The notes below the pieces were generated by a model. That model was not told the DNA's origin, made no database searches, and worked only from the letters and a program-made list of their open reading frames with translations. DNA of 64,000 nucleotides, taken from contig NZ_AKGD01000001.1 in the NCBI RefSeq assembly GCF_000271305.1, positions 992,001 through 1,056,000 on the forward strand, given 5' to 3'. The translations under genes and the position numbers were made by a program. Position 1 is the stretch's first letter, and each line of letters opens with the position of its first letter. Source of the stretch: Hydrocarboniphaga effusa AP103 (GTDB taxonomy: Bacteria > Pseudomonadota > Gammaproteobacteria > Nevskiales > Nevskiaceae). Below, in pieces: positions 35,170 through 44,393 of the stretch.

Positions 35170-36285
35170 CTAAGCCGCCTCGCGCAGGCTGCGCGCCACT
35201 TCGCCGAGGTGAAACGCGCTGCTTCCGTAGCAGGCTTCGAGCACGAGCAGGCGCTTGAAGTAGTGACCGATGATGTACTCATCGGTGACGCCGATGCCAC
35301 CGTGCAGCTGCACGGTTTGCGCCGCCACGAACTGGGCGCTGCGCCCGACCTGCGCCTTCGCGGCGCTGATCGCGACGGCGCGCGCACTTGCATCGCCGTC
35401 GACGAACGACAGCGCGCGATACAGCATCGAGCGCGCCTGTTCGAGCGCCATGTGGCAATCGGCCATGCGATGCTGCAAGGCCTGGAAGCTGCCGATGACG
35501 ACGCCGAACTGCTTGCGCGTGCGCAGATAGTCGCGAGCGATCCAGATGGCCTGCTCCATCGCCCCGACCATTTCGGCGCAAGCGCCGACCGCCGCGCCCT
35601 GCATCAGGCCGGCGATCGCAGCGCCGGCTTCGGCGTCGAGCAGTGCGCTTGGCGGCAGCTCCAGCGCATCGAATTCGAGATCGCAGGCCGGCGTTCCGTC
35701 GACGAGACGATAGTCGCGCACGTTCAGGCCCGCGCTGCCGCGCTCGACGAGAAAAAGGCCCAGGCCTTCGGTCGCATCCGCATCGCCGGCGACGCGCGCG
35801 GACACCAGGAAGCGCTGGGCTGCCGCGCCACCGAGCACGCGCGTCTTGCGCCCGCCGAGGCGGTAATTGCCGGCACTGCGCTCGGCCCGCGCTTCGACCC
35901 AGGACGCGCGCCCACGCGCTGCATCCTCGCCATGGGCGATCGCATACACGACCTCGCCCGCAAGCAGCGGCGCAAGCAAGTCCTCATGCGCGGCGAGCAG
36001 GCGTGCGGGCAGCAGGCCGCAGTCCCGCAGCGGCTCCGGCACCAGACCGCGACCGACTTCTTCGAGCAGCACCGCCTCGTCCAGCAGACCGCCACCGAAT
36101 CCGCCGTGCTGTTCCGACAAGCCGGCCGCGAGCCAGCCCATCTCCGCAATCGCGCTCCAGCGTTTCGCATCGAAACCGCCTTTGGCGATCAAGTCGCGGC
36201 GCGTCTCGAGCTCGCAGTCGCGCTCCGCATAGCGGCGCACGCTGTCCTGCAACATCGTCTGTTCTTCGCTTAGCGTGAAATCCAC
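35170..36285 (-). CDS. acyl-CoA dehydrogenase, small-partner type
   Basis: A 371-residue flavoprotein with an N-terminal FTLSEEQTMLQDSVRRYAERD helical domain and a C-terminal LHGGIGVTDEY FAD contact. The start is a GTG at 36285, one base beyond the TGA of the upstream dehydrogenase gene (TGACGTG), with a GGGG ahead; the longer ATG frame would overlap that gene. It pairs with the next dehydrogenase (36287-37474), as in alpha2-beta2 enzymes of steroid side-chain degradation, where each subunit supplies half of the flavin site. Electrons would pass to ETF. Substrate unknown. Confidence 0.87.
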   Translation of the reverse strand: MDFTLSEEQTMLQDSVRRYAERDCELETRRDLIAKGGFDAKRWSAIAEMGWLAAGLSEQHGGFGGGLLDEAVLLEEVGRGLVPEPLRDCGLLPARLLAAHEDLLAPLLAGEVVYAIAHGEDAARGRASWVEARAERSAGNYRLGGRKTRVLGGAAAQRFLVSARVAGDADATEGLGLFLVERGSAGLNVRDYRLVDGTPACDLEFDALELPPSALLDAEAGAAIAGLMQGAAVGACAEMVGAMEQAIWIARDYLRTRKQFGVVIGSFQALQHRMADCHMALEQARSMLYRALSFVDGDASARAVAISAAKAQVGRSAQFVAAQTVQLHGGIGVTDEYIIGHYFKRLLVLEACYGSSAFHLGEVARSLREAA

Positions 36286-36286
36286 G

Positions 36287-37474
36287 TCAGAGCCCCAGCA
36301 GACCGCGCGCAATCAGGTTGCGCTGGATTTCGTTGGTACCGCCGTAGATCGTGACCGCGCGGCGATAGAGAAAATCGGCGACCTGCCCGGGCGCTTCGGC
36401 CGGCCCGGGCAGCGATTCGAAGCCGTGTTCCGGATAAAAAGCCTGCCCGTGATCGCCGAGCGCTTCGACGATCAGCGCACCGATCTTCTGGATCAGCTCG
36501 GAGCCGCGAACCTTGAGCACCGAGCCGACCGGCTTGGTCGGATCGGCGCCGTGATCCATGTCGGCGAGCGCGCGCAGGGTGAGCCATTCGAGCGCGCGCA
36601 GTTCGATCTCGGCCTCGGCGATGCGCGCCGAGAACACCGGATCGTCGATGAGCCGTCCGGCTCCGCTGCGCTGGGTTTTGGCGATCTGCTTGAGCTGCGC
36701 CATGAGCCGCTTGTTGCGCGGCACTTCGGCCGAGAACGCGCGCTCGTGCTCGAGCAGCAGCTTGGCGTAGGACCAGCCCTTGTTCTCCTCACCGATGCGA
36801 TTGGCGGCCGGCACGCGCACGTTGTCGAGAAAGGTTTCGTTGAGGCTGTGCGACTCGTCCAGCGAAACGATCGGACGCACGGTCACGCCGGGCGCCTTCG
36901 CATCGATGATCAGAAACGAAATGCCCCGCTGCGGCTTGCTTTCGGTGTCGGTTCGAACGAGGCAGAACAGCCAGTCGGCGTAATGGCCTTCGGTGGTCCA
37001 GGTCTTCTGGCCATTGACGATGTAGTGATCGCCGTCGAGCACCGCGATGGTCTTCAGCGACGCGAGGTCGGAGCCCGCATTGGGCTCGGAGAACAGCTGT
37101 CCCCAGAAGATGTCGCCGCGACGCGTCGGCTCGAGGAAGCGCTGCTTCTGATCCTCGTTGCCATAGGTATAGAGCACCGGGCCGAGCAGCGAGAAACCGG
37201 CCGCGCAGGTCGGCGGAGCCCCGGCGAGAAAGCATTCCTCCTCGAAGATGAAGCGCCGCAGCGGCGACCAGCCGGTGCCGCCGTATTCGACCGGCCAATG
37301 CGGAGCCGACCAGCCGCGCTCGTAGAGCACGCGGGTCCACCAGAGCTCGTCTTCCTTGGTCGGATGAAAGCCGCGGCGATTGCGCTCGGCAACGTCCGCC
37401 GGAAGCCTGGCGCGCAGGAAGGCGCGGACCTCTTCGCGAAAGCGTTCGTCTTCGGGGTCTTGTCGAAAATGCAT
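36287..37474 (-). CDS. acyl-CoA dehydrogenase, large-partner type
   Basis: A 395-residue acyl-CoA dehydrogenase with the middle-domain signature QLFSEPNAGSDLASL and the QKTWTTEGHYADW flavin region. The C-terminal IYGGTNEIQRNLIARGLLG has Gly where single-subunit enzymes have the catalytic Glu of IYEGT. In heteromeric FadE enzymes the base lies elsewhere, so loss here fits a two-subunit enzyme with the following gene. The ATG at 37474 leaves 7 bp to the upstream stop; an upstream extension is unsupported. Confidence 0.87.
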   Translation of the reverse strand: MHFRQDPEDERFREEVRAFLRARLPADVAERNRRGFHPTKEDELWWTRVLYERGWSAPHWPVEYGGTGWSPLRRFIFEEECFLAGAPPTCAAGFSLLGPVLYTYGNEDQKQRFLEPTRRGDIFWGQLFSEPNAGSDLASLKTIAVLDGDHYIVNGQKTWTTEGHYADWLFCLVRTDTESKPQRGISFLIIDAKAPGVTVRPIVSLDESHSLNETFLDNVRVPAANRIGEENKGWSYAKLLLEHERAFSAEVPRNKRLMAQLKQIAKTQRSGAGRLIDDPVFSARIAEAEIELRALEWLTLRALADMDHGADPTKPVGSVLKVRGSELIQKIGALIVEALGDHGQAFYPEHGFESLPGPAEAPGQVADFLYRRAVTIYGGTNEIQRNLIARGLLGL

Positions 37475-37481
37475 GGTGCGC

Positions 37482-38639
37482 TCAGGCCAGTTCGGCGGAA
37501 ACGAAGCCGCCCGCATCGGCGACGCGCTGCAGATGAAAGGCGCTGTCACCGAAGCTGGTCTCGATCATCGAGAGCCGGCGGAAGTAATGGCCGACCGCGT
37601 ACTCCTCGGTCACGCCGATGCCGCCATGCAGCTGGATCGCGAGCTGGCCGACGATGCGGCCGGCCTTGCCGATCTGCGCCTTGACCGCGGACAGCGCCTT
37701 GCGGCGCTCGACCAGATCGGGCTCGTCGAGCATCAGCGCGGCGTAGCAGGCCATGCTGCGCGTCTGTTCGAGCTCGATGAGCATTTCGGCCGCGCGATGC
37801 TGCAAGGCCTGGAAGCGTCCGATCGGACCACCGAACTGATTGCGCTGCTTGAGGTAGTCGACGGTCAGATCGAGCGTGGCCTGCATGATGCCCGCGCTTT
37901 CGGCGGCGAGAGCGGCGATGGCGCAATCGGAAACGCGTTCGACGATCGCCAAGCCCTGATCGAGCGCACCGACGAGATCGGCTTCGCTGACCGTGACGTC
38001 GTCGAACAGCAGATCCGCCGCCATCAAGCCGTCCTGCGTGCGGTAGCTGCGGCGACGCAAGCCGGCCGACTGCGCATCGACGACGAACAGGCTGATGCCT
38101 TGCGCATCCCGGCGCTCGCCCGACGTGCGCGCGCTGACGATGACGCGATCCGCCGCGTTGCCGTTGAGCACGCCGGTCTTCTCGCCGCTCAGCAGATAGG
38201 ATTCGCCCTTGCGCGTCGCACGCAGTGCAACGTCGGACAGGCGATAACGGGACTGACGCTCCGCATGCGCGAACGCGAACACCGCTTCGCCGCCGGCGAT
38301 GGCAGGCACGAGTGCTTCGAGCTGCGCCGTATCGCCGCCCGCGCTCAGCGCGCTGCCGCAGAGCACGACACTCGCGAAATAAGGCTCGACGACGAGCCCG
38401 CGGCCCATCGCCTCCATCACGATCATCGTCTCGACCGCGCCGTAACCGAGCCCGCCGTAAGCCGCATCGAACGGCAGCGCGAGAAAACCCTGATCGGCGA
38501 ACTGCGCCCAGATCGCGCGGCTGAAACCTTCCGGCTCGGCCTGATGCTTGCGACGCTGCTCGAAGCCGTATTGTTTGGCGACGAACTTGTCGATCGCGTC
38601 CTTGAACAGGCCCTGCTCTTCGTTGAAATTGAAGTCCAT
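37482..38639 (-). CDS. acyl-CoA dehydrogenase, small-partner type, second pair
   Basis: A 385-residue homologue of the 35.2-36.3 kb protein. It starts MDFNFNEEQGLFKDAIDKF and ends with LHGGIGVTEEYAVGHYFRR. The central domain has the usual SGEKTGVLNG strand. It lies 9 bp after the large-partner gene at 38.6-39.8 kb and presumably forms a heteromer with it. The operon thus encodes two such pairs, suited to two successive rounds of dehydrogenation or two chain lengths. Confidence 0.87.
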   Translation of the reverse strand: MDFNFNEEQGLFKDAIDKFVAKQYGFEQRRKHQAEPEGFSRAIWAQFADQGFLALPFDAAYGGLGYGAVETMIVMEAMGRGLVVEPYFASVVLCGSALSAGGDTAQLEALVPAIAGGEAVFAFAHAERQSRYRLSDVALRATRKGESYLLSGEKTGVLNGNAADRVIVSARTSGERRDAQGISLFVVDAQSAGLRRRSYRTQDGLMAADLLFDDVTVSEADLVGALDQGLAIVERVSDCAIAALAAESAGIMQATLDLTVDYLKQRNQFGGPIGRFQALQHRAAEMLIELEQTRSMACYAALMLDEPDLVERRKALSAVKAQIGKAGRIVGQLAIQLHGGIGVTEEYAVGHYFRRLSMIETSFGDSAFHLQRVADAGGFVSAELA

Positions 38640-38648
38640 TGCAGGCTC

Positions 38649-39836
38649 TTATTTGGGCAAGCCCAGTACGGACTGAGCGAGGATGTTCTTCTGCACCTCG
38701 GTCGCTCCGCCGTAGATCGAGGCCGCGCGCAGGATGTAGTACACCGGCGCGATCGTGCTGCCCCAGGTGCTGCCGGCAAGCGGCGCATCGGCGTTCGGCT
38801 CGTCGTACTCGCCTTCGGCCGGCAGCGCATACGGTCCGGCCGCACGCAGCATGAGCTCCGATGCGGATTGACGCAGATCGACGCCGCGAACCTTCAGGAT
38901 CGACGAGCGTGGATCGGGCTTCTCGCTGTGCTCCTTCATGCCCGCGAGCACGCGCATCTGCGTGATCTCGAGCGCCTTGAGTTCCACTTCGATCTCGGCG
39001 CAGCGCAGCTTGAAATCCGCATCGTCGGCACCGGTCTCGGCCGCGATCTTCTTCGCACGACGCAGCAACTGCTTGGACATGCCGATACGCGCGATGCCCG
39101 TGCGCTCGTTGCCGAGCAGGAACTTGGCGATGTCCCAGCCCTTGTTCTCGTCACCGACGCGATTGGCGACCGGAACGCGCACCTTGTCGAGAAACACCGA
39201 GTTGACCTCGTGGCGTCCGTCGATCGTCATGATCGGCTGCACCGACAGGCCCGGCGACTTCATGTCGATCAGCAGAAACGTGATGCCGGCCTGCTTCTTC
39301 GCGGTCGGATCGGTCCGCACGAGCGTGAACATCCAGTCCGCGCGATGGCCCATGCCCTGCCACATCTTGGTTCCGTTGACGAGGTACTCGTCGCCCTCGC
39401 GCACCGCCGAGGTCGACAGCGCCGCGAGATCGGAGCCCGCACCGGGCTCGGAGAAACCCTGGCACCACCAATCGTCGAGATTGGCGATGCGCGGCAGCAG
39501 GCGCTGCTTCTGCTCCTCGCTGCCGAAGGTGCCGATGACCGGACCGATCATCGACACGTTGAAGCTCACGGGCTCGGGCGCCGGCGCCTGATGCAGTTCA
39601 TCGAGAAAGATGTAGCGCTGCACCGCATCCCAACCCGGGCCGCCCCAGGCCTTGGGCCAGCTCGGCGTGGCCCAGCCGCGCGCATTGAGGATGCGCTGCC
39701 AGGTGACGACATCGTCCTTCGTCAGCGAACGATGCTCGAGCATCTTCGCGTGGATGTCCGCGGGCAGCTTGGCGCGGATGAAGGCCCGCACTTCGGCGCG
39801 GAAGGCGTTTTCTTCGTCGGTGAAGCGCAGGTCCAT
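38649..39836 (-). CDS. acyl-CoA dehydrogenase, large-partner type, second pair
   Basis: A 395-residue acyl-CoA dehydrogenase with CQGFSEPGAGSDLAAL and KMWQGMGHRADW signatures. The C-terminus IYGGATEVQKNILAQSVLG again lacks the IYEGT glutamate. It precedes the small-partner gene by 9 bp and follows an enoyl-CoA hydratase gene by 18 bp. It is the same architecture as the 36.3-37.5 kb protein, so the pairs likely arose by duplication. Confidence 0.87.
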   Translation of the reverse strand: MDLRFTDEENAFRAEVRAFIRAKLPADIHAKMLEHRSLTKDDVVTWQRILNARGWATPSWPKAWGGPGWDAVQRYIFLDELHQAPAPEPVSFNVSMIGPVIGTFGSEEQKQRLLPRIANLDDWWCQGFSEPGAGSDLAALSTSAVREGDEYLVNGTKMWQGMGHRADWMFTLVRTDPTAKKQAGITFLLIDMKSPGLSVQPIMTIDGRHEVNSVFLDKVRVPVANRVGDENKGWDIAKFLLGNERTGIARIGMSKQLLRRAKKIAAETGADDADFKLRCAEIEVELKALEITQMRVLAGMKEHSEKPDPRSSILKVRGVDLRQSASELMLRAAGPYALPAEGEYDEPNADAPLAGSTWGSTIAPVYYILRAASIYGGATEVQKNILAQSVLGLPK

Positions 39837-39854
39837 GCGAAGTCTCGATCTGGC

Positions 39855-40643
39855 TCAGCGGCCCTTGAAGACCGGCTTGCGCTTTTCGGCGAAGGCGCGC
39901 ACGCCTTCCTTGTAGTCGTCGCTCGCATAGCAATCGAGGAACATCTTCTCGGCGGTGTCGAGATCGCGCTTGTCCGGGTCGAGCACGATCTGGTTGATGG
40001 CGAACTTGACCTGCTTGGCCGTCAGCGGCGCGCCGATGGCGATGCGCTCGGCGGTCTTCTTGATGAAGCTGTCGAACTCTTCGCCAGCCGGCACGACCTT
40101 GGAAACGAAGCCGCGGTCATAGCATTCGTCCGCGTTCCAGACCGCGCCGCCGAGCAGCAGCTCCTTGGTCGGCGCAGCGCCCACCACGTCGACGACCAGG
40201 CGCAGCGATTTGTAGCGATAGCCGATGCCGTAACGCAGCGCCGGCTGCGCGACCTGGGTGGTCGACGAGCCATAGCGAATGTCGCAGCAGACCGCGACCG
40301 AGATGCCGCCGCCGTAGCAATAACCATTGATCGCGGCGATCGTGGTCTTGCTGCTGTTGTAGACGGCCATCATGCCCTCCCAGCCGGTCTGCGCATAATG
40401 CTCCTGGGCGTTGTCGCCCATGCGCTCTTCTTCGTACTTGGAGACATCGGCGCCCGCGATGAAGGCTTTTTCGCCGCTGCCCTTGATGACGATGACCTTG
40501 ACCTCGTCATCGGCTTCGAGCTGCTTCATGCCGGTGCTCATGCCTTCCCACATATCCAGCGAGATCGCGTTGAGCTTCTCGGGATTGTTGAAAATCATGT
40601 AGCCGATCGGGCCTTCTTTCTTGATGATGAGCTTGTCGGTCAT
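39855..40643 (-). CDS. crotonase-family protein, catalytic glutamates not evident
   Basis: A 262-residue crotonase-fold protein with AFIAGADVSKY and GYCYGGGISVAV oxyanion segments and the common C-terminal EGVRAFAEKRKPVFKG. The region where hydratases carry their two glutamates reads QVAQPALRYGIGYRYKSLR, so neither is in the usual place. It could be a CoA-ester hydrolase, ring-opening enzyme or isomerase rather than a hydratase. The ATG at 40643 follows AGGAACGAAC. Third gene... counted from the operon head, it is second, after the hydratase at 40.7 kb. Confidence 0.85.
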   Translation of the reverse strand: MTDKLIIKKEGPIGYMIFNNPEKLNAISLDMWEGMSTGMKQLEADDEVKVIVIKGSGEKAFIAGADVSKYEEERMGDNAQEHYAQTGWEGMMAVYNSSKTTIAAINGYCYGGGISVAVCCDIRYGSSTTQVAQPALRYGIGYRYKSLRLVVDVVGAAPTKELLLGGAVWNADECYDRGFVSKVVPAGEEFDSFIKKTAERIAIGAPLTAKQVKFAINQIVLDPDKRDLDTAEKMFLDCYASDDYKEGVRAFAEKRKPVFKGR

Positions 40644-40684
40644 GTTCGTTCCTGCTGGACGTTTGTGTTTTGACTGGCCTGCGA

Positions 40685-41491
40685 TCACTTGCCCGTGAAG
40701 ACAGGCGAGCGTTTTTCGAGAAAGGCGTCGACGGCTTCGGCGTGATCGCGCGTTTCATGCGCGAGCGCCTGGAACGCGGCGGACAGTTCGAGCACGTCGG
40801 ACAGACGCTGCTGCTGGCCTTCGCGCAGCAGCCGCTTGGACAGGCGCAGCGCCTTGGCCGGGTTGCAGACGATGCGCTCGGCGAGCGCGTTGGCCGCAGC
40901 GAGCAACTGATCGGCCGGCAGCACCTGCGAAACCAGGCCGCAAGCGAGCGCCTCGGCGGCCGTGATGGTGTCGCCCGTGAGGATCATTTCGGAGGCTTTC
41001 GACAGGCCGACCGCGCGCGGCAGGATCCAGGCTCCGCCGTCGCCCGGCACGATGCCCATTTTGATGAAGCTCGAGGCGAGCTTGCTGCCTTCGGCGACGA
41101 TGCGAATATCGCAGAGGCAGGCCAGGTCCAGGCCGAGGCCGATGGCGTGTCCGTTGATCGCCGCGATCATCGGCACTTCGCAATTCCACAGCGCCTGCGC
41201 GATCGGCTGCACGCCGCGACGGTAATTGGCGCGCGTCGCATCGGGCGCATCGAGCGGGCCGATGCCGTTGCGCTCCTTCATCGCCTTGAGATTGCCGCCG
41301 GCCGAGAACGCGCTGCCCGCGCCGGTCAGGATCACGCAGCTCACGCTCGCGTCGTCCTGGGCGCGCTGAACCGCGGCGACCAGATCGGCGCAATCCTGAT
41401 GCGTGGCGATGGCATTGCGCGACTCGGCGCGGTCCATCGTCAGCGTCACGATGGCGCCGTTCCTTTCGTAGCGCACGAACGGGGTGGACAT
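40685..41491 (-). CDS. enoyl-CoA hydratase/isomerase family protein
   Basis: A 268-residue crotonase-fold protein with AFSAGGNLKAM and GHAIGLGLDLACL segments. The active-site stretch SSFIKMGIVPGDGGAWILPR resembles PaaG-type isomerases, in which the first Glu is missing and the acidic residue of the GDGG loop remains. It heads the eight-gene leftward operon that runs to 33.1 kb. The ATG is preceded by GCGAGGAG. The operator copy 4 lies 83 bp upstream, so it likely governs the whole operon. Confidence 0.87.
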   Translation of the reverse strand: MSTPFVRYERNGAIVTLTMDRAESRNAIATHQDCADLVAAVQRAQDDASVSCVILTGAGSAFSAGGNLKAMKERNGIGPLDAPDATRANYRRGVQPIAQALWNCEVPMIAAINGHAIGLGLDLACLCDIRIVAEGSKLASSFIKMGIVPGDGGAWILPRAVGLSKASEMILTGDTITAAEALACGLVSQVLPADQLLAAANALAERIVCNPAKALRLSKRLLREGQQQRLSDVLELSAAFQALAHETRDHAEAVDAFLEKRSPVFTGK

Positions 41492-41573
41492 CGGATTCTC
41501 CTCGCGTGGGTGGCGCCGGTTTCATCGTCGACCGGCGCTGCACGATCGCCAAACCGGCTATCGATGCAACTAA

Positions 41574-41583
41574 TAGTATCCCA
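41574..41583. promoter_or_regulatory. putative shared operator, copy 4
   Basis: TAGTATCCCA within TAATAGTATCCCATTTA, upstream of the eight-gene acyl-CoA operon. It shares a 14-base block, TAGTATCCCATTTA, with copy 5 before the FadB-like gene. Read towards the operon it is AAATGGGATACTATTA. Confidence 0.6.
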
Positions 41584-41633
41584 TTTAATCCGAGTTATGA
41601 AATGGGCAGCTATTCGCGAAGGAAAGCTGCGCC

Positions 41634-43250
41634 TCAGAGCGGCCGGCGCGCGTCCTCGAGAATCATGTCGGCCGCCTTCTCGGCGATCATGACGACGGCC
41701 GCATTGCAGTTGCCCGAGACCACCGCCGGCATGATCGACGCGTCGACCACGCGTACGCCGGCCAGGCCATGCACCCGCAGGCGCGCGTCGACCACGTCGA
41801 GCGGGCCGTTGCCCATGCGCGCGGTCGAACTCGGGTGATAGATCGAGGCGGCGCGCTCGCGACAGTATTCGAGCAGCGAGGCATCGTCGGTGCGATTCAC
41901 ACCGGGCTCGATCTCGGATTCGATCATCGCGGCCATCGCGGGCGCGGCCATGATGCGGCGCAGCTCGCGCAGGCCCTCGACGTTGGCGCGGCGGTCGGTT
42001 TCGGTGTCGAAGTAATTCGGGTCGATCAGCGGCGCGACATACGGGTCGGGCGAGGCCAGCCGCAGGCTGCCGCGGCTCTCCGGACGCAGCTGGCAGACCG
42101 AGGCGGTGAACCCCGACCACGGGTCGAGCGCATCGCCCATCTTGCTGGTGCTGAACGTGATGAAGTGCACCTGCACGTCCGGCCGCGTGAGCTCCGGCTG
42201 GGTGCGATAGAACGCCCCGCCGTAGCCCGCGCTGACCGTCAGCGGGCCCTTGCGCAGGAACACGTAGCGCAGGCCGATCCAGAGCTGGCGCCAGAGGCTG
42301 GCCATGTCGTCGTTGAGCGTGATCGGGCGCGTGCAGCGATAGGTGGTGCGCACCTGCGCGTGGTCCTGCAGATGCTCGCCGACACCCGGCAATTCGTGTG
42401 TGACTTCCAACTCGAAGCGCTTCAAGTTTTGCCCAGAACCGATTCCGGACAGCATCAGCAACTGCGGCGAGTTGATCGCGCCGGCCGACAGCAGCACTTC
42501 GCGGCTGGCCCGCGCCGTACGCAGCTGGCCGGCCCGGTCGCGAAATTCCACGCCGACCACGCGCTTGCCTTCGAGCAGCAGCCGCGTGGTCATCGCGCGC
42601 GTTTCGACATGCAGGTTCGCGCGCTTGCGCGCCGGTTTCAGGTAACCCGTCGCGGTGCTGCAACGACGCCCGCGACGCGAAGTGGTCTGGAAGTAGCCGA
42701 CGCCTTCCTGGCTCGCTCCGTTGAAATCGGGATTGAACGGCAGCCCCACCTGCTCCCCCGCGGCGACGAAGGCGTCGCAGAGCTCGTGCGGCTCGGTCTG
42801 GTCGGACACCGCCTGCGGGCCGCCGACGCCGTGATAATCGTCGGCCCCGCGCTGCTGGTCTTCGGCGCGCTTGAAGTACGGCAGCACGTCGTCGTAGCCC
42901 CAGCCGGGGTTGCCCTCGTCGCGCCAGTCGTCGAAGTCCTCGCGCTGGCCGCGTATGTAGACGAGGCCGTTGATCGAGCTCGATCCACCGAGCACCTTGC
43001 CGCGCGGCTGGCTGATGCGGCGGCCGTTCAAGTGTTGCTGCGGCTCGGTCTGATACAGCCAGTTCACCGAGGCGTCGTTGAACAGCTTGCCGTAGCCGAG
43101 CGGAACGTGGATCCACGGGTTCCAGTCGCGGCCGCCGGCTTCCAGCACCAGTACGCGATGGCGGCCGTCCGCGGTCAGGCGATTGGCGAGCACGCAGCCC
43201 GCGGAACCTGCACCGACGATGATGTAGTCGAAACTGCCGAAGTCGTTCAT
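41634..43250 (-). CDS. GMC-family FAD oxidoreductase (choline dehydrogenase-like)
   Basis: A 538-residue glucose-methanol-choline oxidoreductase. The N-terminal FAD-binding [14 protein letters not shown], the GKVLGGSSSINGLVYIRG signature 1 and the GAINSPQLLMLSGIG signature 2 are present. The catalytic His is in YHPSSTARMG and a partner Asn in SGNCNAAVV. It should oxidise an alcohol to an aldehyde or acid. The ATG at 43250 was selected because the FAD motif then begins near residue 8. It follows the FAD oxidoreductase gene by 22 bp, in an operon headed by lacI. Confidence 0.9.
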   Translation of the reverse strand: MNDFGSFDYIIVGAGSAGCVLANRLTADGRHRVLVLEAGGRDWNPWIHVPLGYGKLFNDASVNWLYQTEPQQHLNGRRISQPRGKVLGGSSSINGLVYIRGQREDFDDWRDEGNPGWGYDDVLPYFKRAEDQQRGADDYHGVGGPQAVSDQTEPHELCDAFVAAGEQVGLPFNPDFNGASQEGVGYFQTTSRRGRRCSTATGYLKPARKRANLHVETRAMTTRLLLEGKRVVGVEFRDRAGQLRTARASREVLLSAGAINSPQLLMLSGIGSGQNLKRFELEVTHELPGVGEHLQDHAQVRTTYRCTRPITLNDDMASLWRQLWIGLRYVFLRKGPLTVSAGYGGAFYRTQPELTRPDVQVHFITFSTSKMGDALDPWSGFTASVCQLRPESRGSLRLASPDPYVAPLIDPNYFDTETDRRANVEGLRELRRIMAAPAMAAMIESEIEPGVNRTDDASLLEYCRERAASIYHPSSTARMGNGPLDVVDARLRVHGLAGVRVVDASIMPAVVSGNCNAAVVMIAEKAADMILEDARRPL

Positions 43251-43272
43251 GGGCGCCTGTTCAATGTGCGTT

Positions 43273-44376
43273 TCAGCCAGCCTGTGCGACCAGCGACGCG
43301 ACGACTTCGGCGATCGCGAGCGAGGCCGTGAGTCCGGGCGATTCGATGCCGAACAGGTTGACGAGCCCGGCCACGCCATGCGTGCCGGAGGCTTCGATGC
43401 GGAAGTCCGCGGCGGGTTCGCCGGGACCGGAAATCTTGGGGCGAATGCCGGCATAACCGGGCGCCAGACTGCCGTCCTGCAGCGCCGGCCAATACTGGCG
43501 AATCACGTCGTAGAAGCGATCGGCCCGACGCGGATCGACGCTGTAATCGGGCTCGGAAACCCATTCGACGTCGGGCCCGAAACGCGCCTGCCCGCCGAGG
43601 TCGATCGTCAGATGCACGCCGAGCCCGCCGGGCTCGGGCACCGGATAGATCAGCCGCGAAAACGGCGCACGACCGCCGAGCGTGAAGTAGCAGCCCTTGG
43701 CGTAATACGCCTTCGGCACGTGCTCGGGCGCCAGGCCTTCGACGCGACTCGCGATGGCCGGCGCATCGAGCCCGGCCGAGTTGATGACATGACGCGCGCG
43801 CAAGGCCGGCTCGTCGCCGACGTGCAGTTCGATGCCTTCGGCCGTCGGCACCAGCCGCGTCACCGGCGACAGGTACGCGAGCATCGCGCCGGCCGCTTCG
43901 GCCTGGCCGAGCAGCGACAGCATGTAGCCGTGCGAATCGATGATGCCGGTCGATGGCGAGATCAGCGCGGCCGTGCAATGGAGCGCGGGCTCCAGGCTCA
44001 AGGCTTCGGCGCGATCGATCAGGCGTAGGTCGTCGACACCGTTTCCGATCGCGGCCTGGCGCAGCTTTTCGAGCTCGCCGTGCTGCGCTTCGCTCGTGGC
44101 GACGATGAGCTTGCCGCTGCGCCGATGCTCGACGCCGTAGCGCTCGCAATAGTCGTAGAGCGCATCGCGGCCGCGCACGCAAAGCCGTGCCTTGAGCGAG
44201 CCGCGCGGGTAGTAGATGCCCGCGTGGATCACCTCGCTGTTGCGTGAACTCGTGATGGTGCCGAACGCGTTTTCGCGTTCGATGATGATGGTCTCGTGCC
44301 CGGCCAGTGCGAGCTCGCGTGCGATCGCGAGCCCCACCACGCCGGCGCCGATGACGATGCAGTCGACAGAATCCAA
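43273..44376 (-). CDS. FAD-dependent oxidoreductase, L-2-hydroxyglutarate oxidase-like
   Basis: A 367-residue DAO/LhgO-type flavoprotein with [21 protein letters not shown] at the N-terminus. The [14 protein letters not shown] motif is typical of L-2-hydroxyglutarate oxidase relatives, and the C-terminus reads [16 protein letters not shown]. It likely oxidises a 2-hydroxy acid. The start is TTG at 44376, supported by GGAG 7 bp upstream; no better ATG is nearby. Middle gene of the lacI operon. The exact substrate is not known. Confidence 0.82.
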   Translation of the reverse strand: MDSVDCIVIGAGVVGLAIARELALAGHETIIIERENAFGTITSSRNSEVIHAGIYYPRGSLKARLCVRGRDALYDYCERYGVEHRRSGKLIVATSEAQHGELEKLRQAAIGNGVDDLRLIDRAEALSLEPALHCTAALISPSTGIIDSHGYMLSLLGQAEAAGAMLAYLSPVTRLVPTAEGIELHVGDEPALRARHVINSAGLDAPAIASRVEGLAPEHVPKAYYAKGCYFTLGGRAPFSRLIYPVPEPGGLGVHLTIDLGGQARFGPDVEWVSEPDYSVDPRRADRFYDVIRQYWPALQDGSLAPGYAGIRPKISGPGEPAADFRIEASGTHGVAGLVNLFGIESPGLTASLAIAEVVASLVAQAG

Positions 44377-44393
44377 GCCCGCTCTCCGTCGCG

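Noticed and set aside
37380..40673. 1097-codon frame opposite the acyl-CoA dehydrogenases
   Set aside because: It spans several real genes on the other strand and shows no domain that I recognise.
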